Origin: Luscinia megarhynchos | Lineage: Eukaryota; Chordata; Aves; Passeriformes; Turdidae | Length of the DNA stretch: 64,000 nucleotides | Assembly: GCA_034336665.1 (NCBI GenBank) | Contig: JAPFBE010000003.1 | Span: 36,926,360-36,990,359, forward strand | Reading direction: 5' to 3' | In this document: positions 1 to 12,945 of the stretch, piece by piece | Numbering within the stretch: position 1 is the stretch's first letter | Layout: the number at the start of each line of letters is the position of its first letter | Notes under the pieces: generated by a model | What the model saw: the letters and a program-made list of their open reading frames with translations, nothing else | What the model was told of the DNA's origin: nothing | The model's database searches: none | Position numbers and translations under genes: made by a program

Positions 1-2030
1 ACCAAGAGAAGCCTCACTGACAGAAGCCTAAATAAACAGTTGCATTTTTCCAGACCAAAATGGTCTAAGTTGCAAATGCATAATATCTAATTAACAAAAA
101 TAATCTGAGGTACCACAGATAGCTCAAGTGTTCTATGCCTTTGGATACCAACTACCCCTTGCAGTCAGAAGGAAAGGTGTAGGTGCTGGGAAAGCTCTCA
201 TGGGATGCATTCTAGACAGGAAAATGTATGGAGACATGATGACCCTCCAAAGGCCTGCAGATACCCATCACAGCACTGTTTATTTAAATATATTTCTCCT
301 CATGAAGGGCTTCACAACAAGCCTGAAAAAAGAGATAGCTACTTTAGGCAGACTGGATCATACCACAACAGTGTTCAGGAGTAGCAGTTAGTCTTCACTT
401 TCTTGTATTCATCCTCAATTGAACTACTGCAATATAAATACTGTTTTATAGCTGAATTATCAACCCCTTAAAATCCCTGTTTCAGTAATGGGATTGGTGA
501 CAGCACCTCAACCACTATAGCATAACAGTGCAATGATAATTATCATTATAAGAACAGATCTTACAGCAAGGCAGAGTGGTACACTCATTAATTTGCTTGC
601 CTGATGCAGCCAGGAGTCAGATACAGCTCCAAGTCTAAAGGTCAGAAGTCGTATCAATCTGCTTCATAAATGTTGATTTTAGCAAGATGCAATGTCATGA
701 GGGGATGGCAGCAAAAAGCTTCCATGTTTATTTGGTGACCCTGAAGCAAGAAATTGAAAATTTTAATATCCATTTAGATTAACTTTCTATAACTTTTATT
801 TTTAACATAATGGTGATAAAAAACCCTGAGGAAAATTCCTGCAATTAACACCTGATTCACAGATTTGGCTGTGGATTTGTTGCTATTACTGCATTTAGAG
901 AGTTTGCTTGAAAGAGTGCACCACATATATTGAAGTTATTACTTACAAAAGTGGTTGTGTTTCTGTAGACTGTAGTGACAATATGCAGACTTTTTTTTAA
1001 CTCTGTGAGCTTAATTTCACAGTTTCCTTCTTGCTTCATAAATGTAGATTGTCTCAAAGCTGGTACATTTAAGGTCTGAGACAGTTCATATAACCTGAAT
1101 TAATTAATATTTAGCTTACAGTGTATCTTAAGCAAAGCTTACATGACAATATATCCTCTTCCTTTTTTTTTCTCATAGGCTGGCAAAGAGTGAAGAGACA
1201 GCTGAATGCAACCATGATACAGCATTGTACTTTTTGAATAAACATGAAAACACAAACATTGAAAAACTATTGAACATTAAATACCACACTTACCCATACA
1301 TTAATATACATGTTTTCTTTCCTTCTGTGTCTGTGCCCTGTCTAGAAGCCTTGAGTAACTGAAGTTAACTTTTCTTACACTGCCATTAACAAAAGCTTGA
1401 TTAGCTTGAATGATTGAAGACAAAATGCAGTTGAAAGCTGTCATCATTTATGTAGACATTTATTTATTTATAAGGCTTATTGTTCTTGGGAGGACTGGAA
1501 AAAATCTTTCATTAATTACTCTTGCTTTCCTCATCCAATATGTTTACATCTTAACACACATACACGCCAATTTATAAAACTAATTGTTGATGCTGTGTCA
1601 GTGCTTTCTGTCATCATCTCCTGTGTTAACAAAGTTTTAAAGTTCAGATGCATATAAATCCACAAACACAATGCTGATACGTTTCCTTGCCGTTTCAAGC
1701 TTGTTTTTTGACAGACACTGTTATATTTAAAAGCTCCCTCAGAAAATAACCTCAAACACATAATGTACACGGAACTGGGGCTCAATCAGCACCAAAAAAG
1801 GCTGCTTGAAATGGGTTTTCTCTTTTACTATTATGTATTACTAGCAAAACTACTGCTTTCCTACATGAAGCAATACAATATCCCAGTCCTGCCTCCACCT
1901 ATGACCCTGCCCTGAGTAAATAAGCTCATTATGTACATTTCAAGAGATAGAAACCCTTCAGGAGATATTCTAGAAGCAAAATACTTTGTTCCTCTAGGAC
2001 GAAACGTGGGTGAACTCACAGAAGGGTCAC
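1..2030. other. AT-rich non-coding DNA
   Basis: No open frame here exceeds 87 codons and none resembles a known protein. The stretch contains a perfect 16-bp palindrome at 532-547 and a splice-acceptor-like pyrimidine tract ending in AG at about 1179. That acceptor is followed by a frame open for roughly 60 codons. I saw no transposon signature. It is best described as intergenic or intronic. Confidence 0.6.
532..547. repeat. 16-bp perfect palindrome
   Basis: AATGATAATTATCATT equals its own reverse complement. The core contains ATAATTAT flanked by GAT/ATC, compatible with homeodomain or GATA-type binding. Chance occurrence in AT-rich DNA is plausible, so function is not claimed. Confidence 0.6.
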
Positions 2031-2440
2031 AAGCTGCGAGGTTGATTATTGCTGCCTGACTTTCAATAGAAGCTGGATTAGAGGCTGTGTAGGTGATTTT
2101 GGCCACTGACTTGCATGGCCTTTGCAGTTAATCACTGCTGGCTCGTTAGCCAGCCCAACCCAGCTGCTTGGATCAGCTCTTGGACAGGTAGCAAGCAATC
2201 AAGACACAGTGAAACATGAAGTAATGATCATTACAGAAAATGAATGGGGGGGAGAGAGAATATCCTTCATAAGTAAATCTGAGAACATCATTACGTGATT
2301 GATGTTGGGCAGTTTGCTCGTTTTGTTTTCTTTCAGACACATCAGCTCTGGCTATTGGGAGCTAAATAATAACAAATCAATCCTATTGTTCCCCAGTGTA
2401 ATTAGGCACTAATATTTGCTTCATGCTATCGTGTTTTCTA
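2030..2440. promoter_or_regulatory. Candidate conserved non-coding element (enhancer-like)
   Basis: This stretch is more complex in base composition than its surroundings and is dense with developmental transcription-factor-like words. They include a perfect 14-bp palindrome GTAATGATCATTAC (2221-2234), a PBX/HOX-like TGATTGATG near 2300, and a TAATTAGG homeodomain site near 2400. No coding frame explains it. An 81-codon minus-strand frame overlaps its left part but has no recognisable similarity. The enhancer interpretation is inference from texture; conservation was not tested. Confidence 0.3.
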
Positions 2441-5400
2441 GAAATAATACTATTCACTGTCACATTTTCCAAACTTATTAAAAAACACAAGGATTCTAGA
2501 ATGCAGACTGCATTCATCAAAACCTATCTGAAACACTGAGTACACTGGAGATTAGAAAAGAAAAGCTCTTTTCAAAAACTTTTTTAGCATGGGCAAAACC
2601 ATTTTTTCTTCTCGCTCCCCAAGGTTAAAATGCTTTGAACCTAAAAATTAACAGTGAAAAATCAATCATTATGCACCCATCCCACAGGCTTAAAACTTCC
2701 ACCCACAACCATGATGCTGAAGAGAAGCAACATTGTCATTAAGTATGTATGTCCTTAAGTGTCAGGAATGAAGTCTAGAAACTTATATTACAGACAAGCT
2801 CAAAGAGTAAGAGCATTAAGATTAAAGTCTCTCAGAAAATGGAGACTCAAATCACTGTAATAATACCTATTCCTGCCATAAGGAAAATAGATTAAATAAT
2901 TCGGAAGTATTTCATGAGCAGAAAAAGTGTGGTGTGCTGGGTAAGAAAGAAAGATAAAGGCATCCACAGTTTGGAAGGATTTGTAGTTGCAACTATTCCT
3001 TCCAGCATTAGTATCAAAATTCTGCAATTTTTATGCCAAAGATCAGCATAGTAGTGCTGGTTAATGCAAAGAGAAATAGAAAACTGACCTCTGCACATTA
3101 AATAACATCCCAGAAGAGAAAATGATTACACAACATTAATTGTTTTTTTCTTGGTTTTGATTAAATTAAGTGGGTTGTTGAGATTCCTTCAGTAGCTTTA
3201 ATAGTTCTACAATGCAATTATGTGGAAATTACTGCATCACTTTCTCCATCATAAGCAAAAAATAAAAGATATGAAGGAACGATGACAGTACATGCAGACA
3301 AACTGTGTGTTCACAAGTGAATTGTAAAGTAGTGTTCAACTATATTTTTTTCAAAATCCATAATGTAGGCAGGAAACAATAAATTAACCACTTCCAAGCA
3401 AAAATTTTAACCAATTATGTTTCTACAGCAAAAACCAAAATAGTAATGATCTCTTAGTTATCCAGTAATTTAATAAAACTTACATTAGGCTTAACATTTC
3501 TGGGTTTAACAATTTTTTCACACCAAACTTCATTACAATGACTCTTTACTTATATTAAAATACTCAAAACCCATGAAACTCAGAGGCAGCTTTTTGACCA
3601 TGATTTTAACTAGGTTCCATGAAATTGAAAAAAAAGAAAAAAAGTTAAGCTTTGCATGTATCTATTGCATTTCAAGTAAATTCACAATACACATAGCATT
3701 CTTGGTGTTTATGTGTCTGTAGCTGCATCCAGAGAAGGAAAAATTACAAATTCTACATGTTTATACCGTGTAATACCCAACCTAACTATATCACTATCTA
3801 TCAAAAGTCACCTTGCACTAAGAAAAGCTATTTTAACATTAATAGTTCATGCAGCCATACTACTGCTAATGCAGGTATACCTCATGGAAGACAGCTAAAA
3901 GGTTTGAGGTTAGCAGCAGCCTTTCTGTGCACACCTGTGCTAAATCTTCATATTTGATGGGAAAGGTTTACAGGAGATCTCACCCTATTTGCCCACTGGC
4001 CCCAGACAAGTTTCTGTGCAAGGCTAGAAGAAAGGGCTGGATAGCTGCTTAGCTGTACAATGCAAATAAAGCCAGTGTATCTGAGAGAACTCCTGTTACT
4101 CTGAGTAACTTTTTCTCTTTTGACAACTATGTATTTATGCACATTCCAATTAATAGACCATTTCAATCCTGTAATATCAAGAATACCAGAAAAGAAAGCA
4201 AAGCGCCATGGTGAATGATGCCCTGGACCTGGACACTTCACAGAGAATTAGGTCACCACTAGAAATATGAATATGAGTTTGCACATTTGCTTCTTGTCTG
4301 CAGTTACAGCAGCTGCTGGTCCATCATGCTGTTCCACCAGTTTAAAATCCTTTTGCTCTTCTTTTTCTCAGTTTTTAAGCAGCTGGCACTCTTAAGTGAG
4401 CCAGGATTAGGCAATTTTCCTCGTTGTTATTCTGTATTTTGCTGGGTCCATTCACTGAAGAAGGCAAGATGAAAAAAACTCTATTTTGGCAAGTTCTGTG
4501 GACCTTCTCCTAAAGGTGACAGAGGAGCAGTTTCAGCTTGGACCTCCATTGGTAGTGAGAAGGAATGTCTTCAGAGGAGCATGTCCTGAGTGCTTCAAAC
4601 AGTAATTCTCTACAAAAGCTGTGGAAATCTTCTGGCTCTCCCCCTCTCTTGAATACGTTCTGTGACAACATCTGACACAGTTTGCAGTTGGAGCTTTGCA
4701 GACCTGTTATTTTTCTTCACCTTTTTGCCACAGGCTGATCCCAGCTGGGCTGCTGGCATTTGGAGCCAGTCTGCAGGTTTAGTCTCACTGCAGCCATCAT
4801 GCAGGTAAACCCAAAAGCTGGAGCATATCAAAACTAAACTACTCCCCAGATATTTTCTTTCCTTAATTAACTTTTTTTCTTTTTTTCTCAAAACTCTCAT
4901 TGTACTTCCATTGCTTTCAAAGAGTAATATAGAGAGTTCTCTTGTGAGTAATTTCAGACCTATAAAATTTGCTCAATTACCATGGAGTGCCATGTAGGAG
5001 AGAGGAAAATGTCTCTGTATTCAAAGGCATTTAGTTTGAAGCCTACCAAAGTTCTATTTTTCATTTAGAAATGCTATCACCTCTCCATCAATTATATTGC
5101 TAGTTCTACCTTTTCAAAGAATGAAGTGGATAGGCAGTGGAAAGAAACTACAAAAAACCTGACTTGTTGGTCACATTTAGGAACAATATCTTCAGCTGCA
5201 ATACCCAGAAAATCTTTTTGCTATTGTCACTGCTATTCAAAAATAAATATGGGCTGTGGAGAAGGTGCATTTTCTTCAAAATGAGAGGTTCTCTCTCTGT
5301 TAGTTTTCTCTGACCCCCAAAGACAGGATGAAGATATATAATGAAACACTTAAAAAGCTTTAAAATATATTTTCCACTATTTTTCTTACCAGACATTGAT

Positions 5401-5690
5401 GCATTTGAGCACACATTACTGGAGACCAGTAGTGCACAATTATTTCAGTCGGAGGGAAACTTACTGCATAAGGACAACAGAATTTGGCTTGTATGGAGCA
5501 GATACATGTAAAACATTTTCTGATAGCTTTGTGATCGAAAAAGTAAGAAGAAGAAAGAAAACTCTGAAAATCTTTCCAGTGATTAAAATAAATTACAAAA
5601 ATTAATTGTTTTAAATCTTGATGTTGTTGACTTTAAAAATAGTTTCTGTTTTAGCTCAAGGCAAATTCTACAGACTGATTACAAAAGCAA
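2440..5690. other. AT-rich non-coding DNA
   Basis: Only short open frames on either strand, all below 100 codons and unrecognised. There is no CR1 end motif, LTR terminus, long microsatellite or RNA gene signature. I see nothing specific in it. Confidence 0.55.
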
Positions 5691-6700
5691 TGAAAATAAG
5701 GCGCTGACACAATGTCAACTTTAGAGTAATAATTGCACTGCTGTAATAATCCGTTTAATTGTTGTTTATTGTAATTAAATTCTCATGCGCACCAGACTTG
5801 CAATTTTCTTTTCCATGTCAGCAAGGTTTCCTTTTATAGAGCAGTTTGCCCAAAGCAACCAGTGAAGTTACCAGACAGACATTAATCAAAGGATCCTACA
5901 AAGCTACACCTGGTATCCTTGAGGCAAAATGTTTGCCAAAACACAAAACCCACATAAATGGATGTACGGTGGTTCTGGTGGCATTGTTATGCTTGAAAGC
6001 AAAAATTTTATCATTCATTTTTAAGTATCTATTACATGAAGTAATATTCATGAGCCAATATTATTCACTTAATGACCAAAATACCTCTCATTGTGAAGAC
6101 TGACAGCTAATTATAATTAAAAAGACCAGTAATTTTCCCATATCCATTTTCCAGATGTTAATGTAAACTAGATTGACAATGTTGATAGACATAACAAAGG
6201 AGTCTAAGAGAATTCATTTGCACCTGCTCAATACCAAAACATCACAAAGGTCAGCAGAAAATTCAGAGTTAATTTTAAGATTTTGATAAGTTGAAATGAC
6301 ATGTGGCCTCGAAGGAACACTGAGGGCAAACTCAATGAAAATTTATACCACCAAAGAAGCCTGGATTTAAAAAAAAAAAATAATAACCCTAAGGATAATT
6401 AATATTACTTTCACATAGAGCATCAGTAATGTTGAAGCTTAATGTGAAATAAACACTTGAGTCAAGTTAATCTGATGCTAAAATGATTGGGCAATTTATT
6501 ACAGCTTAAGAAGGACATTGCCACCAGAACAGGAAATAAAGGTTTTAAAACTTGGGTAATTATTTTCAATCAGAGCTGCTTTCAAGGTCAAATGTTTAAT
6601 ACTAGCCATTATTTTCTCTCTGCTAACTTTGGCAGGCATTTCACATGTCTCATCCATAAATAATTAAAGAAGTAACTGCTGTATCATCTTAGCCTTTGCA
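5690..6700. promoter_or_regulatory. Candidate conserved non-coding block
   Basis: Two sub-blocks look enhancer-like: about 5690-5830 and 6085-6700. The second contains TAATTATAATTA at 6108-6119, a perfect 12-bp palindrome that is two inverted TAAT cores spaced by four bases, the arrangement paired-class homeodomain dimers can bind. Further ATTA/TAAT words and CCATAAATAATTAAAG near 6655 add to the density. There is no coding potential. Function is inferred. Confidence 0.27.
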
Positions 6701-9700
6701 TTAAAATTTGAGTGTGCAAGATAAAGATTTTATTTGATTTTTTTTCCCTAACTAAACATGTAGTTTATCTGGCCTAAAAATACTGTCTACTGCTTTCTAA
6801 CTCAACAATATGAACATTTCCTAATACGCTTTCTCTATGATTTATTTTTCCTTTTGGAGCATATTTAGCTACTTCAGCAAATTGAGACAAATAAACCCGA
6901 AAGTTCTCTGTAAAGGCAATCTAACACACACACACCAAAGAAATTAAATGGAATTTAAGCTGCTGGTAGGGAAAGATGAAGTAATATTTGATGTGGTATT
7001 ATTCTACTAATATTGCAACTATTTGTGAAGAGAATGGGGGTATTAGGTTTGTTTTCAATTTCACTAGGCAAACATTTAAATGTTTTCTTTTTTTTTGTAA
7101 TTCTGCTTGATTAAAACAATTGTTTTTTGTGGGGCTACAAGTAATTTGGAGAGATAGCCAAGGAATCAGTATTTTACAAGTGATTAAATATAAGTTGAGG
7201 TAATTTTTTACATGCCACTATTTCAACACTAAAAAGTAATAAATTGAAAGGAAGCGTTGGAAATAGCAACAGCAGTCACCCATAAATTAGAAGAAGAAAT
7301 TAAGCACAATATTTAGAAAGGAAGCCATGGAAGTAGGGTTCTCTTTGGCATTGGTAAAAATATATGGCATTTAAACACAAAAGGATAAAAAGTCTGTGAA
7401 ACCAAATAGTTATATCTCTTTTAAAAGTGTTTTTGAAAATTTAGCACAGTAGTATTTTTTACTGAGGCCCTGAGTCAACAAAATAATAAGCAATTGCCAA
7501 ATGTAAGTCCATGTACTCCTATTTAAATGCAAGAATATTACAGCTAAATCCTTCTCTCAGGAACACTCAGCCTTAAAATTCTACTAATTTGACTTTTTTT
7601 GATTATTTTAAAATTGCTTAGATTTTTGAAAAATGACATTACACACAAATAAATGGATGCCCTGACAAAGTCTCTTTGTATTTACTCTAACCCTACATTA
7701 TTTCCCAATAATTCTTAAGATCAGCATTTCTTGTTGAGCTGAAATTAATAAATTTAGGCAATATTTGGCTACATGCAAAGAAACTACATCACTGCCTACA
7801 ACACCAAAAAAAATGAAGAGTGGGAAAGGTGTATGTAATAAAAAATTCCAACCTGCACAAACTTCTGTCTTAATTGCCTTCTGCTCAGGCAAAGCAAAAG
7901 AAAAGAGAAAGGTTTTTTTTTTTGGTTCTCTTGTGGTCACAAATGAGCAATTTTCACACTTAGAGACATTCTAATGGACATAATAGCTTCTCTACTGCCT
8001 ACCATAGTAGTAAGTTATTATTAACTATTAAACCAATTACTGAGGATTGATTTTTGAAAATTAACTTGTACATAGTACTCTAAAACTAAATGCCTACTGG
8101 TTCATATTACAGCAGCCACTGTGCAATATATGCTGGCCTACTGCTACCTAGATTTATAAAAGAACTTCACATTAACATGGTGTCTGTTGAGTTTTTCTGT
8201 AGGAAGCATTATGATTCCAGTCTTCAAGACAGGGTCAAATGCAGAACCTTATTTTCACATCTCTCCTCTCTGGGACATGATAATTTAGAAAGCAGCTTGC
8301 TTTGCCCCAGAAAAAAAGGAAAATCATGATCAGAGTTTTCCATATGTCACTCCTCACACTGTTTTCTTAATTTAAAATGAAGTTCTCAAATTAAACTGAA
8401 AGGTGTATTTTGGAAACAATGTCTACAAGGATGTGGACTCCCTGGAGAAACTGCTCCCACATGAAAGACCTACAGTTTCCTCCTAATAGTTTAGAATTGC
8501 TGTCCCCTGAATGCATGCAACCCTTCGAGCTTTCAAAACAGGCACAATGTAGAGGAAAAATATGCTAAAACACTTAATAGAGTAATACTTTATCTTGCTA
8601 TTGTGAAATTGATAGTCATAGATATCTTCAATATCTTTTTTTTTGTAAGCATCAGCCAATCATGGAATAGAACACACAAATTAGCCAACATGAACAGACC
8701 TTATCTATGCGGAAGATCCTAAATTTTGTTTTTAAAGTGTCATGTCACAGTATATTTAAAAGTCAAAGAAAAAAAGCTTTATCATCAGCTCTACAGTATA
8801 CCTCTCCATTCTTCAGGCAAATTCAGTGTCTTGAATAATAGGATCCCTGGAGGCTCTATTGTGATAAATTTACTATGTTCCATCAAAATAGAAGCTACCT
8901 GCTTCAGCTTGTAGATAAAGCAGTTCAAAGCCTTTCCTATTTTTTCCATCTCTTCTTATAAATCACAAGCTGCACAGCTGTAAACAGCTGGATGCCAGGT
9001 AACACAAATTCCATGTCCAGCTGAGAAACCTACATCTTTATGTACTCAGATAGGTGGTTCCTTTGGCCATAAATCTACTTAATAATATCACTTGATGGTA
9101 GAGTGAGGATGGAGAGGAAGAGTGAGCTCAGCATTTTAACTTCTGAGTTAATATTAACTTCTAGAAAAACCTACCTGTGAACAGATAAACCCCAGCTACA
9201 GGCCTGCAATTAGTCCCACCCTTCAATGGCACCTCAACAGTTCCTCAGAAGAGAAATAATTTTGTCTATTTCTTCCAATTTCAAGCTTTTTTATTTTGTC
9301 TAATCCCAGATGTCCTATCTTTCCAGTGCCATGGAAGAACAGAATATTTTTACATCATATTTTAGCAGATGGAATCCGTTCCAGCCAAATTTATCACTGC
9401 CAGATGGCTGACCCTTATTTCCTGATGAAAAGTTAGACACAGAGATAAACTTTAATCAGTTAAAATGTCTAGATTTTCTGCATGAAAATGGCTGGGTAGC
9501 TCTTCCCTCATCATATTCACCAGAACCAACAGATCATCAGTTTCCACCACATCTCTTTCAAGCTATAAACCAACTGACCTTCCTGTGAGATTCTGACATC
9601 ATCTGGACTAAATCACAAGATTAGCCAATAAAGGGCTTAGGCCTTTGATATGTCAATTCATAAGTAATATGCTAAATTATCTTTCAATTGCATCAATCCT

Positions 9701-12255
9701 GTCTTTGAAACTAATTATTTTTCCATGTTTGCAAGATAAAAACCCCATGTACAACAGGGACAATTGTGCAACAGAAAATGAGAGGGTTAGTAGATATTAC
9801 AGACACAAATAATTTATTACATACATTATTTATTGGCTACTTTATTAGTTGGAGAATAAGTTCTGAACCTAAAAAGTTTATGTGGAATGAAAATTTCAGT
9901 ACCTGGGCTAAGACGAAGACCATCAGCATCTTACCAGAGGGTTAAAAAGCAAAAAATAAACTCCAAGCTTCTCTACTGAATTTACAGGCTTTGACTTCAT
10001 CCCAGAGCTGTTCTATTCTATGTTCTCCATTTTAACAGCTTACCAGTTGGGTTCTGCTCTTGAATACAGTGTTAAATGGTGCATAGAAAGAGATCGAAAG
10101 AAGTAGGAAAAGATGTAATGAAGGATAGACCCCAGGAAAGTAGGTAACCTTAAGCTTATGATTCACAGACCTGAGTTAAATAGCAAATGCAAATTCCCGT
10201 CAGAAATGTAAGTGATTCTGCAGTTTGTAAACACTTTGCTGTGTAAAACAATGTTGCATTACAATTCCCCGAAATAGCTCTGATCAAAAAATAAGAATTT
10301 ACAAAATGAAGTGTAACACCAATGTAAGCTTTATTAATTTCACCAGGTTTTGCCTGTAAACCAGTAGAATCTTCTTTTTAAATTATCTTCCTGTCTGTGG
10401 GCTACCACCTACATACTACCTGTAATTACCTATCTCCTGTCCAATTTCACAGAAAGACAGTTCTTAGAATCTCATAGATTAGCCAAGGTAATAATTTAAA
10501 AGCTTAGCTACTCTCCCCAACTAATGAGAGCAAATGCACACATTATAACTACCTGTTTGCTATAATTTTTTATGAATGCATTTTAGATGACAACATAAAT
10601 TTATCCTCCAGGATAAAACAGGAATTTAGTGTTTCAATTTCCAGTTTGTCAAAATGTGTCTGTATATTAAAAAGAATTAAAATTTATAGAGGACCTAAAC
10701 CATAATGCTTCCACAGTTAATCAGCTACTACCTACATGCCTGTGAGATGAGCAACTTCTCTGAGGTCATGATACTGAATATTTGTTCACGTGTGCTTTTC
10801 TTCTCTTTTTCTGGAATGTCTGGCACTGGATGCTGACTGAGACTATGTGCTGGCCTAATGGGACTGTCACAGTGTGCAGCTTCAGTATTACAGGTGGCTT
10901 AAAGACAGGGTGTGTCCTCCTACATATTATGTGGATAGTACAAAGGAAATCAGCACTATGAGCATCTAACAAAAATGTCACAACTTTTTCAGAAGTGTGC
11001 GATATCAATTCCAATCAGAAAAAATTAGAACAACCATCAGAACTATTAAAACAATTTCTACCTTCAAATTAAAACATCAGAAACCACATGTAGCGTTATA
11101 TATGAAAAGTTTATATGAAAAATAGATATATATTTCATAATTATCAAAATAGATATACATTTCTTCTTCATTGGCAAATTATGAACGAAATATACAAATG
11201 TGACAATAAGTGGCATATAGGAAAAATAGTAAGGCCTTATTTGTTTCTTGCATCTCTAACATTTAGTCACTAGATTAAGAGTAAAATATCTCTCTTTATG
11301 TTTTCTTTAGTTGCATTTTAGTGGTTCCTTCTTCTGCCAGCTATGGGGAATCTACAGTATAGGCAGTCATAACTCAATATAAAGATGTGTTTTAGGCAAT
11401 ATATGACAGAAGAAACTGAAAGGGCCACTAATTATGGAACATTTACTTTCTCTTTTTTGTATCTCTCCTGAAAAGAACATATGGGGTAACAGTCTACCCC
11501 TTTCACTCCTTCCTGTCACTGTTTTCCATGTTCCTTCCTCTAGTTTGTCTGCTTCTAATTCCTCTGAACACCATGCAAATAAAAGTTTACATCAGACTGT
11601 AAGCACACATGCTTCCAATTTAGGACGTGTATATGCAAAAGGTTAAAGTGATGCTTTCAGATCCATCTTTAAAGATGAATATGCAATTAAAGATAGACAA
11701 TAGTAGAATCAGAAATATTTCCCTCTTTCTGTACACATTCCCATATCCAACGAATGAAATGAACATACAAGTACTTTTTGTATAGACCAATATCCCTCAA
11801 AGAAGCCCAAGAAGGAAGTTGGCACTGCTTCATTGCAGTCTCAATTCAAGTTTCCATGTAATTTTCTTCTCTCCTGCTTACCTTCAAACAGAAAGCAAGC
11901 CTTGAATGTTCAAACCACGAAGAAATTTCCATGATGTAATGTGGACTTATTCCTTCAGAAATTTCTAGGAAAGGGTTGCAGGAGATGCAAGGCAGCTAGT
12001 TATCCTCGCTTCCTCCAGATCTGTGGTCACAGATAAAATCTGGGGTATTAGCTCTAGACTGCAGCAAACAAAGGAAATAATGCCCTTTTTGAAAGCTGCC
12101 AAAGTCTCTAATAATGAATATTATCATACAACCTATATAATATAGATATATTGTATATATAATGTCTGTCTCTGTTCTACAGCTATGGCATAATATACCT
12201 TCCTCTATTGAATGGATCAAATTTAAATCCAAAAGCTAATGTCCATATTACAGAA
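6700..12255. other. AT-rich non-coding DNA
   Basis: No open frame above 82 codons and no recognisable repeat family member. Short A and T runs and a small CA run near 6924 are the only simple sequences. Nothing else to report. Confidence 0.55.
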
Positions 12256-12945
12256 CCCTAGAATCATATATTTTGGAAAAGACCTCTGAGATCATCAAGC
12301 CTAACTTTTGATCAGCATCTTGTCAACTACACCATGGATGTGGCTCCACCATCTCCCTGGGCAGTTCATTACAATGTTTAACAACCCTTTTCATGAAGAA
12401 ATTTCTCTTGATGTCCAATCTGAATCTCCCCATGTGCAGATTAGGGCTGTGTGTTCTCATCTTGTCACTGATTGCCTGGGAGAGGAGGCTGACCCTCATC
12501 TGGCTCCTTTCAGATGGTTGCAAAGAGCAATAAGGACACCCCTGAGCCTCCTTTTCCCCAGGATAAACATCCTCAGCTCTTTCAGCTGCTCCTCAGTGGA
12601 CTTGTGCTCTTCACCAGCTCTGTTGCCCTCTCTGGACACACTCCAGCACCTCAATGTCCTTCCTGGACTGAGGGGTCCAGAACTGAGCACAGTGCTCGAG
12701 CTGTGGCCTCACCAGCGCTGAGTACAGGGGACAATCCCTGCCCTGCTCCTGCTGGCCACACGATTGCAGGTACAAGCCAGGATGCCACTGGCCCTCTTGG
12801 CCACCTGGGCTCGCTGCCAGCTCATGTTCAGTGGCTGTCAGCCAACACCCCCAGATCCTTTTCCATTGGGCATTTGGGCACCTTTCCAGTCACCCTTTCC
12901 CCAGCCTGCAGCACTGCATGGGAGTTTAGTGACCCACATCTAACA
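12256..12945 (-). mobile_element. CR1 LINE, 3' fragment, minus strand
   Basis: The left end shows the reverse complement of the CR1 3' terminus (GAATCATATATTTTGG followed by a run ending in AAGCCTAAC). Reading the minus strand gives degraded pieces of the CR1 reverse-transcriptase C-terminus: residues like MGRFRLDIKRNFFMKRVVKH and NELPRE at 12323-12523, and [16 protein letters not shown] at 12496-12690. Frameshifts separate these pieces, so the copy is dead. The right end still matches CR1 sequence around the GCTGTCAGCCAACACCCCC motif. It is 5'-truncated, as is usual for CR1. Plus-strand frames of 137 and 145 codons here are antisense shadows. Confidence 0.93.
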
